Below, in pieces: positions 1-10,702 of a DNA stretch of 64,000 nt. Origin of the DNA: Aplectana chamaeleonis. Its lineage: Eukaryota > Nematoda > Chromadorea > Rhabditida > Cosmocercidae. Numbering within the stretch: the first letter of the stretch is position 1; each line of letters starts with the position of its first letter. A program made the translations under genes and the position numbers. A model generated the notes under the pieces. The model did not search any database. It saw only the letters and a list, made by a program, of their open reading frames with translations, and was not told the DNA's origin. Location: assembly GCA_029168955.1 (NCBI GenBank), contig JAPDOI010000183.1, positions 653,501 to 717,500 of the forward strand, written 5' to 3'.

Positions 1-1700
1 AGTTATTGCTTGGTGTCCGCCCGCCTCCAGTTATCGAGTTTTTTATAAATGGCTGTTTTGTCAACTTTTATTTTGCTTCTGAAGTAATTTCTACGCGATT
101 CTAGAGACTCCTACTCGCGACTATATTTCCAAACCTCGGGCCGAGTTGTCATGGGCGTGGCAGGGGCGGGGCGTGTAAACTCGTCCATTCCTATCGGGAC
201 CCAACGCCATTACTGTAGCTGCTGCTCGCCCTTTAATCGATGCCGCTCGCGCCCGAATCAGCTGTTTTCTCTCAAGTTGGCCCGATTCGACGTCTTTATT
301 CAGTTTTGCGGCCCGTCTAACGTATTCAGCTGCACTTTCATGGACATATTCTGGTCCTGCTGTGCTGGTGCAGTACCCTGTCGAACTTTCTTCAATATTC
401 TGGGCCTACTATATTATTGTGCTGTATCATTCTATTCTACTCTTTCTATTATTTGGTGCTGAGCTGATTATTCAACATTTTCTAGGCACCTTTTCTCTCC
501 TTTTGTATTTTTTACTTATTGTTAGTATGAATCGTGATTTCAGTCTGCTAACCCTCTCTTAAAGAACAGTTTGCAATTCGACCCCAGCTGTTAAACCGAA
601 ATCATCGTTATTATTTTATTTTGGAGAACACTGTTCGAACTATTCAATTAATTATTTCAAATGATATTTATTAAATTGTATCTGGCATGAATATTTAATT
701 TTAAATTGATTAAACGATTATTTCATTTTATTCCTTGAAATTCTGGATTATTTTATGCCAATCCTCTCAGTAACTGTTTGAAATTGCAAAAAAACAGCAT
801 TTTTTGCATGGCACCCCGCAGCTAATAGCTTAGCATAGCGAATCTTTCTTTCATCAGTTACTGTTGAATTTCACGGCATATTTCCAAGCGCCAGCGTGCA
901 ACTGCCCCTCCCATTCTAAACATTTTCTCCCTCCCTTTCCTCTCTTTATGTCACACGCAGTTTCTGATTCTTTATCATTGAGACACTGGTAAATTCAATG
1001 TGCACTCTTTGGTAAAGTCTCGGTATATGCCGACTAGATTTGCTCCCCCCTCCCGCTTCTTTCTTTCTATATGTTGCTGCGGACATCGTCATGCTACACT
1101 GATGAGTAGAACAGGGAAACTAATCGCAAGGAAAACTCTGCGAATCTGAAAGAGTAAGTCGTTTTTTATCATTTCTTTCAAGTTAGTGCTACTTCTCGTT
1201 TCCGAAGTGTGGATTTCGGAGGATCTGGAATCAGAAGCTGATTTTCTTCTTCTTTGTAGCCATACTGCACGGCCTTTCATCCAGTTTTACTGGTTCGGTG
1301 TCAAATCTCGCATTTCCATAGAAAATTTCTCTGCAGAGAGCCACGGCTTGGCCATTATATCATGCACGCCATTTTATCATGCACGCAGAGCGGTTCTTTA
1401 ATGGAAAAATGCTTGAAATGGAGAACTTAATGCTGTTTGCTGCGAGTGCCGATCCAAGAGCCGCATGCTATTGTGTCCCCCGATTGTTGGAAATCGAGCC
1501 GTCTCTGATTGGATCTTGGGCCAAATTGTTCAATAACGTACAAGGCTTGCATCCCTTGCCGGGATAGAATAGCATACGGCCCCAGATTGCAATATTTTTG
1601 TGGCGACACAACCAAATGCTCGCGCTGCGGGCCGACCCGCAGCAGTGCCACTCTGCCGAGGTTTTAACTTTCTTTCCATTACCCTAACCTCTGTCTCCGA

Positions 1701-1993
1701 ATGAAATTTACTGTGCTTCTCTGGGCCAAATTCCGGTCCGCAATTGCGTCTCGACACGCTTTGCGGCCGAACGCGCTCGAGTCAGTCGAGTTGCCAGCGC
1801 CAAAGCCGACTCGATGTGGCTTTTCTATACAGTTTCATCCAATATTTTTTAGTTTTCAGTTTCCAAAACCTACCTAGAGTCAACAGATCGGCAGCTGCGG
1901 CGCTGGAAACTCGAAAGCGCGCGGCCGCAAAGCTTGACGAGACGCAATCGCGGACCGGAATGTGGCCCAGAGAAGCACAGTATTTGCATTCAT
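1701..1993. repeat. Hairpin MITE nested in the foldback core
   Basis: The left arm (ATGAAATTTACTGTGCTTCT onward, with GGTCCGCAATTGCGTCTCG) is repeated inverted at about 1915-1993 (CGAGACGCAATCGCGGACC...AAGCACAG). The arms are about 85 bp, and smaller inverted segments lie between them. No coding content. Confidence 0.6.
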
Positions 1994-2241
1994 CGCGTGC
2001 GTCTGCGAACGTACGCTGCATCTCCTTCTCCCCACACTTTCTCGCTATCTCTACCATCGCTCCGCACAAGCGCGCGAGGGAATAGAGGCCGGATTCATCG
2101 TTGCGTTAGGCATGGGTTTGTCGATTTGGGTTGGGTTCAGCTCGTGCACACCCCGTCGTGAGTGTCACATGAGTTTCGATGAAGGAAGTCGAAATGCGTC
2201 CTGTACGCACAATCGGCGTTCTCTCAACGCAACACATGGAG

Positions 2242-2335
2242 AGGGCCAAGAAACACCCGGCACAATGCTAGATTAGGTTGAATCGGGAAAGCTAGGCATC
2301 GGCATTCAGCATCGTACCGGGTGTTTCTTGGCCCT
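2242..2335. repeat. Small hairpin with perfect 19-bp stem
   Basis: AGGGCCAAGAAACACCCGG at 2242-2260 is exactly complementary to 2317-2335. The loop is about 56 bp. Probably a miniature inverted-repeat element or its remnant. Confidence 0.6.
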
Positions 2336-3744
2336 GATCGACAGCTACAGCTGCTCTCAGCGAAGTCGCTGTGTTCTGCGACCGCGATAGGCCTTTCGTG
2401 GGATATAAAAATGGCCTATGATGTCAGTAGATACCTCGAGAGCGGAGCATTAATTTTTCTTCAATTCTAGCAAATTTTTTTTCACAAAAAAATTGCTAGG
2501 CGTCCATGGTAACGATATAATGATCGAGCCGTGGCTCTCTGCGAAGAATCCGCGTTGGAAGCGCAAGTTTCAGCACTGAACAGTAGAACTGAATGAAATT
2601 CGGTCTCAAATTCCAATTCCACCGGCTTCCATACACCGCACAGGGGGGATGGCACTAACGTGAAGAATGGATTTCGAAAAAACGACACGCTTTGAGATTT
2701 GCAGTATTTTACTTGCGATCGAAGTTTACCAGCAGTACTGATCAGCGTGGCATGACGATGTCCACAGCAAGGCAGGAAGAAGTGAGGTGGTGGGGGAAGC
2801 ATAGCTCTGTCGGCATACACCGAGACTGTATCAAAGAGTACACGTTGTGTTAACCAGTGTCTCAATGATACAGAATCGGAAACTGCGTCAGATACAAAGA
2901 GAGGAAAGGAAAAAATAGAGAAAAGGAGGGAGAAAATGCATGGGAAAGGAAAGGGCAATTGCATGCAGCGACTGGCTCCTGAAAATGACAGGTTTAATTC
3001 GGCAGAAATCCATCGAAAAAAGCTATTCTAAAAATCTGCAGAAAACCATGCAAAATGATCCACAGTTTCACAAAAGTTATGTATAGAAAAAATGGAACGA
3101 TCAGCGGAGCAAAAACTATATAAAGTATGTATAGTGGATAATACTATTATATCAGGTGAATATCTGTAGGAAGACGAATAAACAGTACGAAGCAGGATCC
3201 AAATAGAGCGGCGACGGTAGGGGAGGGCAAAATAGACTCGAATATTGCAGCAGAGTACTGCACCAGCTCAGCAGGACCAGAATATATCCATGAAAGTGCA
3301 GCAGAATACGTTGGGCGGGCCGCAAAACTGAATAAAGGCGTGGAATCGGGCCAAGTCGAGAGAAAACAGCTGATTCGGGCGCGAGCGGCGTCGATTAAAG
3401 GGCGAGCAGCAGCTACTGTAATGGCGTTGGGTCCCGATAGGAATGGACGAGTTTACACGCCCCGCCCCTGCCACGCCCATCAAAACTCGGCCCGAGGTTT
3501 GGAAATATAGTCGCGAGTGAGACTCCTGATAACTTTGAGAGCAAAATAAAACACGGATAAACAAGCATCCATGAAAATTTCGTTAAGGGGCCGGCCACCG
3601 GTAATCAGCCGTTACACCTTGTTGTTGAGCGTTTTTACGCAAATTTCCAAGTTTTTTCACCTATTTTTATTTTTGTGGTGATCAAATGTACACTCTCACG
3701 AAGAGAGCTTGAAAACCGTTTTTATCAGGAACCCTGCTTTTAAC

Positions 3745-4469
3745 TATGTAAAGCATCGATCCGATGAGCAATGTGGAGAATTTCTCGATTATGATTGCAT
3801 AGAGTCTCCCAATGAATCTAAAACATGGAATGAGTGCTTCAGAAATTTTCTAACAAAGGAATAAGTTCAAAAATATACCCTATGCTCGATTTAATTGGAT
3901 TACGTGTGAACATCTGTTAAAATATTCAAGCAATTAATCAGTTTCGAATTTGCAATGGTTTTCAAGTAATAAAATTGTACAAATAAGCAACTTTTTTCAA
4001 AGGACAATCATGTTGTAAGCTGAATTGAGACAAATATTCGAGCAAACTGAAATTTAACCTGACCGAAAGCAAATGTATTTTCGAAATCCCGGAGGAATGG
4101 AACACTCGAGAGGCGAAAAATATGAAACCTCCGCTAATTCGAGAAGCAAAGCAATAAAAAATCACGACGGAATCGAATATACAAAAAAGGATGTTTCAGG
4201 ATTCCAAATAGACCTAGTGTTTGAGAAAAATACTCAAAATAAAATCCCAAGAGTTAAAAAAAATTCAGAATACTTCAAAAATCCCTTGAACACTATTCGA
4301 GTATTAACTCCATTCATTACAAGGACTGATTTGTGCGTTATGGCACAAAAACAGGTGTGCTTCACGAGAGACAAAAAACAAAATCAGGTTCTTCAATTGC
4401 GCAACCGGCTAAATAATTCGCCAAGCATTCGGAGAATTGGACGATCAATGCTCACCAGCGATGGGATGT
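3745..4469. other. AT-rich stretch with no recognisable gene
   Basis: The open frame at 4073-4492 (139 codons) is rich in Lys and Asn, lies in AT-rich DNA and matches nothing I recognise. No credible splice-site pair frames an exon. Confidence 0.4.
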
Positions 4470-4620
4470 GTTGCCTTGTCAACCTGCTGTGAGCCTGCTA
4501 TCGACAGGTCGATAGCAGGCCGACAACAGGTCCATGTTTTTCTCTCGAAAGAACCTACTATCGCCGGTTGCTCGAGAAAGAGGTGGGTCAACCTGCTGTC
4601 GACATTTGAGTTTGCCTGAG
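4470..4620. mobile_element. Fragment of TA-flanked MITE (28.5-kb family)
   Basis: It ends in CAACCTGCTGTCGAC...GAGTTTGCCTGAG followed by TA, the same terminus as the elements at 28486-29226 and 29955-30595. It also contains a small hairpin, CCTGCTATCGAC/GTCGATAGCAGG, near 4495. The left end is missing or rearranged. Confidence 0.55.
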
Positions 4621-4932
4621 TATATATGTTCTGAGTTTGTCAAAAATATTGACCGAAGCGCTTGCTTTCTTTGTTAAACTGTTTTCATCGGGTAAATTTG
4701 CATTTATTTCGTCCTCTGAATGTCGATGATTTTTGACTGCTCGGCATGAGACTGCGATCTTTTTGAGCGGCGCTGTTCACGTGTGCACGAACTGACATCT
4801 TTGGGCTTTAGAAGCTCTAATCCTAGCATGTTTTTCATCGCGCTACCTTCACAGTTTTTTAGATATTTTCCACCTAAGCTGATTTTCGTAGTTTTTTCGA
4901 TAACGTTTTTCATCGTGACCACTGCCTTCAAG
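4621..4932. mobile_element. TTAA-type MITE fragment (right half)
   Basis: Closely similar to 19895-20197: it shares the GTCCTCTGAATGTCGATGAT block and the end TTTTTCATCGTGACCACTGCC. The terminal TTAA has decayed to TTCAAG. The left terminal repeat is absent. Confidence 0.65.
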
Positions 4933-5689
4933 CCGATTTTTTTTCTATTTTCGATAGAAAGACCAAGGTCTTTTCGACAAAGGAAAAGCATCACACGATT
5001 TTTACTCTAATCTACTGCGCCTCGCCACCTCACAAGAGGACTTCGAGTGTATAGCTCTACAAAGATCATGGCCGCAGAATCGGTTTGATTGGGCCCTATT
5101 TCTTCCAGTCATTCTGTGGCATTTTCGATGAAGATTGATTTTTCGAATAATCCTTTTCGTTAAACAAATAGCCCAGTCTATTCTTGATTTGACCCTCAAA
5201 ATTTCGAACTCCAGAGAAGGGGCGGGGCCTTTTGTAGTTTTCTAAATTGTTGGGCTCGGAGTCGTTACCTCTATCTTGCCTATCCGGAGGAATTGGGAAG
5301 AGGACGACCATCGTTATATGGAGGGGGGTGCTGTAAACAATAACATGGAGGTCTCGAAGTGTACTCTGCCTTCAAACATGAGGTCTGACCGGATTTTGTG
5401 CAGTCTCTTGATAGACGTTTTCCCGGGACCCTGTCGTGCTTCAATGCGACGGTCAATTTTCTGAAAATTAAAAGTTCCTTTCAGGTTCTTATCCCCTTCA
5501 ACTAACCCATACCTGCATAGCTAGTAAGGAAGATTGGGAGAAAGCCTAGTCACTTATCATCATTTCTTGCAGATGCTTACGATAAAATGTTCCCAAACAA
5601 ATTGGTCCAGTTGATTACATAGCTAACGATTCCCTTCTGGCGGGGCTCCACCGTTTCTTTAGTTAAAGGTATGCATAAGGTATCTTGTA
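4933..5689. other. No confident gene; one possible minus-strand exon
   Basis: A nematode-like acceptor (TTTTAATTTTCAG on the minus strand, next to 5467) precedes about 48 open codons ending in a stop near 5313. No partner exons and no recognised motif support it, so it is left unannotated. Confidence 0.3.
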
Positions 5690-5800
5690 TTGTGTCCGCT
5701 ATTGTGTGCTAGATTAATGCCACACCCTACTGCTACCTAGTCACGGCCAGCCGCATGATCCACGGACTAAATCGAAAGCGGACACCTTACAAACGCGAGT
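5690..5800 (-). mobile_element. Possible SINE-like repeat (same family as 7191-7309)
   Basis: The stretch GGCCAGCCGCATGATCCA and the following bases resemble the tail of the insertion at 7191-7309. Short inverted ends (TGTCCGCT/AGCGGACA) flank it. RNA polymerase III boxes are poorly preserved in this copy. Confidence 0.3.
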
Positions 5801-5934
5801 GAACTATTGTTGGACCTTTACAAGTCTTGTTTAGAGCGTTTTGTTTTGCGTACTCCACACTTTACTATGGCATTCAAAGTGGAAGGGGGTGTGTATACAA
5901 GTCTGTAGGAATAGGATCCGTACCTTAGGATCCG

Positions 5935-8900
5935 TACCTAAGGAGTTCATGAAGTCGCTCGTTGGTGCCCCTGCTTCTACTGACCTCAGCAGACGTTTGA
6001 GTGTACACAGGGAACGTTGGAGCGATATAGCGTGCACAACTATATCGCGAAAGTATCCCATACATTGCATAAAGATGTCGCCGTCCGGCACACTAAGGCC
6101 TCTGGTTCATAACACCTTAGGATCCGTACCTAAGGAGTTCATGAAGTCTTTGGCAACAAGCCACAATTTTGCCACCGAGAACTGTAGATCGCTGGCGAGT
6201 GATATTTAAAAAACTGCGCTATCCAGACTTCTGAGCTATTTCCATGCACCATTTGCCGCTTTGCAGGAAACCCGCCTCAAGGATAGACCCATTATCAACG
6301 TCGGAGAGCACACCATCTACTGCGGTAACGCCGACGATAGGAGAGCGGGAGGCTGTACAAAAGCTGTAAGGAAGGATTTCAATGGTATGGTCAAGGAGTT
6401 TCGCTCAACGTCGTGCCGTGATGCATTCGTACGGTTGCGGGATCACAGAGGATTCAACCTGTGGATAGTGAGTGCTCATGCGCCGACTGAAACCGCCGAG
6501 GACAATTCAAAGGATGCGTTTTATGAGGAACACGTTGTCAGCATGCTGTTGTCGAGGGGATTGACGCAAATTCAAAGATGTGACTTGATCAGGACTCCGA
6601 AGTGCTCGGTAAATGGTTCTACCCAGTGGAGCGAACATCGGACAATGGCTACCGCCTTGTCGACTTTTGTGAACGGCGTGGTCTGGTTATTGCATCGACA
6701 TTCAAGAGGAATCATCGCCGCCATCAGCTTACGTGGCAGGGACCAACCCAGCTATCTCCAGAGTAGCAGCGAAAGCGGAAGATGATAAATTTGAAACTAC
6801 AGCTTGACTATGTCCTGACGAGGAATATTTCAGTATCGGACATTCGAAGATCTAGAGCTGTGTGGGATGTCGCATTCGATTCGGATCACCGTCCTGTTCT
6901 GTTGAACTTCACTGCGAGGATTCATAAGAGGAAGCGAGGGGCTCAGCCTCTCCAGAGGATTGACATGACAAGCCTCAGAGATGAAGAGTGCAGAAGGAAT
7001 TTTCGACAACGCGTTTCTATTCACATCGGAGTACGGACTAAGAAGAAACTTTGCGACGCAGATTTTTTGTCAAGTGCATCCAGGACGCTTCGAAAGAGGC
7101 ACTCCCGATTATACAGCCTAAGGAGAAGTTTGCCTACGTCTCAGAGGAAACAACGTCTACTTACAACAAGGTAGAGTGCGCGCAATAATTCTAGTCTGAT
7201 GAATGGACGAGGCTGCGGCGGTAGATCATCCCGCGCGAATCGAAACCGCATTTCCCATTGAGGCCGCCAACCCCGCACGGCCAGCCGCCTGGTCCATGCG
7301 TCAGACTAGATTGAAAACGGAAACCATATGTATTGTCCGAACTGCAGGAAACTTTGTAGAGGAGAAGCGTCTGAGGAGGAAGTTGCGTCGGCAGCTTCAA
7401 AGTGACGGCAAACAAGAGTAGACGTGTAAAACTATCGAGTCCGAGAAGGCTTGGGAGGACAAGAATCTGAGAAAAGCCAACAATGTTGCTGCAACAGTAG
7501 AGCGGGAAGATGAAGAAATGTTCTCCTGTCTTAAACACTACCAATGGAGCTGCAGTTGGTGCTGCGACGCTGCCAATATGAAGGGATTACTTCAGTTCAT
7601 AACTTAATCGTCTAGCGCCATCAGTGCCTGAGCTCCCGCATGTTCAGAGAGCACATTACGATGTCAATGACGAACCGTCGACTGAGTCTGAAAATTTGGA
7701 TTGTGTCCGGAAAATGAAGAATGGAAAGAAATGTGGAGATGACAACATCACTGCTGAAATGCTGAAGGCTCCTCCGTCTGGGATTCGTGAAATGACCAAC
7801 ACTATCCGTGCCATATGGAAAGCGAAAGATACCCGATTTGTGAAGACATGCGATCATCGTACCTCTTCACAAGAAGCTATCCGTCACGGATCCTAAGAAC
7901 TACAGAGGAACCTCTAATCAAACATCGTGAAGGAACGACCAGAGGTGAGCAAGCCGGTTTCGACCTGGATGATCGACCATAGACTCTTCGTCTTGAGAAG
8001 AGTAATTGAATCGTGGCAGCGGTATTCAAAGTCATAACGGCTTGCTTTTTTGAAATTTGAAGCCGCGTTCGACTCTCCTCATCGTCGTAGATTGCTCAAC
8101 TCTCTGCGGGCAGATGGAGTCCCGGAAAAGTATGCTCTGTTAATCAAGGGCATGAACAGTGGAACATTTGCAGCAGTTCGTACGCCTGTCGGGTTTACGT
8201 TAGCTTTCGAGGTGAGAACAGGAGTAAGGCAAGGAGCTGTATCAGGACCTTTTTTTTCTACTTCGCCGTTGATGACATCATGCGTACAGTTGCAGAACAG
8301 TTTCCTGCGGACGTGATACTAACACCATCAAGACGCTGTCTTGTTTACCTAGAGTACGCCGCATCGTGTTATTCGCTGAAAACATCACAAATCTGCAAAG
8401 GATTGTGAACGTCGTTTCGAAGTATGCCGCAGCCTATGGACTTCGTCCCGACAAATGCAAGCAGATGTGGGTCTCTCAGAGGCCTTCAACGAGAGTCTGT
8501 GTGGACGGACAACGTATCGAACTTGTTTATGATTTCTGTTATTTGGGCTGTTTACCGAAGAATGATGGTAGTTATGCAGCCGATATCCAACAACGATGTG
8601 TGAAAGCTACATCTGCATTCAATTCTCCAACCAAGTGCTTGCGGTCTACCACCATCGCGAAGGAAGTTAAGTCGAACGTCTACCTATCCGCTATTTGCAC
8701 TATCATTACGTACGGATTGGAGACTTGGGCAGCACCGAAGACACAGATGGAAAGGTTCGATTGCACGAAGACGAAGTTTTTTAGGCGTTGGCTTGGATAT
8801 TTCTTGCCGCGTGTATGCCATTACGAAGATCCTCACAAGGAAATTGATGCAGCACATCAACGCCTGACTCAAGGGAGGTGCTAGCTTCGCCCAACGCTAT

Positions 8901-9070
8901 CTCAAGCAGCAAAGGAAAGTTGACTCCGACAGCTCGAGCATATACCTAGAAGAACGTCGAATCGTCTCCTACAGCACGCTCTAAGAATGCTTTCAAATCC
9001 TATCTGGAAAAGGCCGCCTGGACGTATGCCAAATTTCTAAACGGATGTGGTTAAAGAGGATCAGACGCCG
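5935..9070 (+). mobile_element. Decayed RTE-type LINE, copy 1
   Basis: Collinear with the better-preserved copy at 49335-52650 from position 6021 on. It encodes remnants of an apurinic endonuclease (Q-E-T-R-L-K-D at 6264-6284; SDHRP near 6885) followed by reverse transcriptase. It is clearly dead: an in-frame TAA at 6207-6209, a deletion near 6535-6560, a Trp-to-stop near 7420, a deletion of about 75 bp near 7910, and destruction of the catalytic YADD (TACGCCGCATCG near 8354). A 32-bp sequence (5' end TTAGGATCCGTACCTAAGG) appears at 5935 and again 182 bp later, a tandem duplication of the 5' region. The 3' end is cut off at 9070 by a hairpin. Confidence 0.85.
7191..7309 (-). mobile_element. 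Insertion in LINE copy 1, possibly a tRNA-derived SINE
   Basis: Copy 2 of the LINE reads straight from ACAACAGAGTATG into CTCCGAACTGCAGG; copy 1 has about 150 extra bases here. They are bounded by CTAGTCTGA/TCAGACTAG inverted ends. The minus strand holds an A-box-like TGGACCAGGCGG and a B-box-like GGTTTCGATTC in tRNA order, so it may be a SINE; a TIR element is the alternative. Confidence 0.4.
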
Positions 9071-9179
9071 GAAATACACGAAATCCTCAAGTATCACCCT
9101 GCCTCTTAAGTATCACAGGAACAAGCACTTCCTGTGAAACTTAAGAGGCAGGGTGATACTTAAGGATTTCTCGTATTTC
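9071..9179. repeat. 50-bp-stem hairpin ending LINE copy 1
   Basis: Two arms of 50 bp (9071-9120 and 9130-9179) are almost perfectly complementary around a 9-base loop (ACAAGCACT). It begins where similarity to the other LINE copy stops, so it is an insertion at, or a replacement of, the LINE 3' end. Confidence 0.75.
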
Positions 9180-9447
9180 AGGTGCAATTTTCTAAATTTT
9201 TACGTGATTTTAGTTCTACCCGGGGGCTATTTAATCAATATAGCGAATGAGACCGTTCGTGAGAAACAAACTTCCACCCGATATTTATGAAATTTCGCCA
9301 CCAAAAACTTTTCTCTGGCGGTTAGCTCTTTTCAGCTCTTTGAACTTGAGCATATTATCAGAGTTGTTCCTTTTTCTTTGTTCCTGCTCATGGGAACCCA
9401 CTTGATTTCAATCTTTACTCGTGAACATATGGAAAATGTGCCGATAT
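9180..9447. other. Unassigned sequence downstream of peptide exon
   Basis: No gene is seen. On the minus strand this is the 3' flank of the antimicrobial-peptide exon at 9448-9564. An AATAAA overlaps that exon's stop codon, which is too close to be a normal poly(A) signal. Confidence 0.3.
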
Positions 9448-9564
9448 TTATTTTCCTTTCCTCTTGATGAGAGCTTCCAGTGGAACGTTTCCGCCGTTAG
9501 CACAGCGCGAGCAAACACACGTCTTCCGACCGCCACGATTTTGACAATAGCCAGTTCCACAGTT
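9448..9564 (-). CDS. ASABF-type antimicrobial peptide, terminal exon only
   Basis: The minus strand shows a textbook nematode acceptor (CTTTTTTTCAG) at 9575-9565, followed by 38 codons and TAA. The exon begins N-C-G-T-G-Y-C and contains K-T-C-V-C-S-R-C and G-G-N-V-P-L. This is the C-terminal half of the nematode ASABF/ABF family, small secreted CS-alpha-beta peptides that disrupt bacterial membranes. All five cysteines expected in this half are present. The intron would be phase 0, after a Gln codon, as in the paralogue at 26734-27564. The first exon (signal peptide plus the first three cysteines) was not found in the 3 kb upstream, so the locus is either an orphan exon left by rearrangement or has a distant first exon. 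The tail I-K-R-K-G-K is basic. The family call is firm; functionality is uncertain. Confidence 0.75.
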   Translation of the reverse strand, partial: NCGTGYCQNRGGRKTCVCSRCANGGNVPLEALIKRKGK

Positions 9565-10496
9565 CTGAAAAAAAGAGTCGCTCATTATCTGAAATCTTTC
9601 CAGTCGGTGAGTACTCCTGTGCCGAACTATCAAAGAACAGCTCGAAATATTACTCATGGCTGATGCTGTCCAGTGAGAAGGCAACACAATGTTGTAGGGG
9701 TCGGAATAGGTCAAGTCGCGGAGTTGCAGCAAAGAACAGCGCCGGGTCATTCAATATCGGCCGCATTCGGCGATAGAGGTGACCGGCCCGCATAGTGTTC
9801 TGATGCAGCTACGGGCCGGCGTCACTACCCGCAAGCGACAACCTACGCGGCGACAATAATATTGGGAAACACTTCTGTCGACGCTCCAAGGCTGACGAAG
9901 GGTGACCATCCCGGTGGCTGCAACTCTGCTGACCCCTAAAAGGGTAGACCCTTTAACGCGACCGTTCGCGCTGTACCAGTGGTTTTAAGGCAGAATTTAG
10001 GTATCCTGTTTCTGAGTAGAATTCGTTTCCGTTAACCGCGTGCGTCGGGTTGCGTATAATGTATCCTCCCCACACTTTCTCGCTGTTTCTACCCTCGCTC
10101 CGCACAAGCGTGCGAGGGAACAGAGTAACTTTGACTCGGAGCCAGAGATCGCTTCTAGAACGATTTGTCTTCAAAACATACAAACACAGAATACGCAAAA
10201 ATAGTGCCCTGTTGCTTCTAGTTTACTAGTAAGGGTTTATTCACGTTGTAAACCATTAAAAGCACAGAACACACAAAAATAGCTTACCAGGTTTTATGCT
10301 CGTTTTGGAGACAATCACACACTGGTCACATTGGCATCTCTGAGATCGCTCAAAGCTCCCTGCAAACGAAGCTATGGTTTCTTGAAAATGTTTATCTTTC
10401 GAGGCCATGCGCAGTCCTTGCGCGGAGAGTAGGACGAGAATTCGGACCGGAAAGAAAGTGAAAATTGGAGGCGCAGGGGGAAGTTGTCCATCTAAG
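9565..10496. other. Intergenic or intron sequence; repeat traces only
   Basis: A GC-rich inverted stretch (ACCGGCCCG/CGGGCCGGC near 9780-9830) and a segment at 10060-10110 similar to 2025-2090 (CTCGCTCCGCACAAGCG) are seen. A minus-strand segment ending in a GTAAG donor near 10287, and containing R-C-Q-C-D-Q-C, could be an exon but has no partner. Confidence 0.3.
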
Positions 10497-10702
10497 TATA
10501 TTGGAGTCCACCAAGAGTGTCTCATTTACTTATCAATGAGAAGCGGTCGATTCGAGATCAATGAACATGAAATTCACTGCAGCACAACCGCACTCGCTCC
10601 ATCAGTATCGAGCGTGCTGGTATGGGATTCATGCACATTGATCCCCAGCCTACCGCTTCTTATTGATAAGTAAACGAGACACTCTTGGTGGACTCCACTA
10701 TA
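10497..10702. repeat. Hairpin element with ~50-bp arms
   Basis: The left arm TATATTGGAGTCCACCAAGA and the following bases to AAGCGGT are mirrored by ACCGCTTCTTATTGATAAG...GGACTCCACTATA at the right. It is a miniature inverted-repeat element. Confidence 0.7.

Larger units (their letters stand above)
113..3518. mobile_element. Mutator-like foldback element with ~1-kb inverted arms
   Basis: The ends are inverted copies: ACTCGCGACTATATTTCC at 113 and GGAAATATAGTCGCGAGT ending at 3518. The flanking 9 bp GAGACTCCT is duplicated at 104-112 and 3519-3527. Arm similarity is very high over the outer 260-360 bp and continues, diverged and with indels, to about 1375 on the left and about 2497 on the right. 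Long inverted repeats plus a 9-bp target duplication are characteristic of Mutator-like elements. The superfamily call is inference because no transposase ORF is recognisable; open frames in the arms are mirror images and not genes. The core holds further hairpins at 1701-1993 and 2242-2335. Confidence 0.75.
1..3744. mobile_element. TTAA-type MITE, interrupted (left end outside window)
   Basis: Positions 1-112 and 3519-3744 together match the interior and right end of the complete element at 17816-18261. Shared features are the TGTCC-CCGCCTCC stretch, the GGGGCCGGCC block and a terminus reading ACCCTGC-TTTTAAC. The left terminus lies before position 1. The copy is split by the foldback element at 113-3518. 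It is a non-coding terminal-inverted-repeat element; no transposase is present. Confidence 0.75.

Noticed and set aside
5313..5467. Minus-strand exon after TTTTCAG encoding about 48 residues
   Set aside because: One good acceptor only; no partner exon, no recognised motif, and two frames are about equally open.
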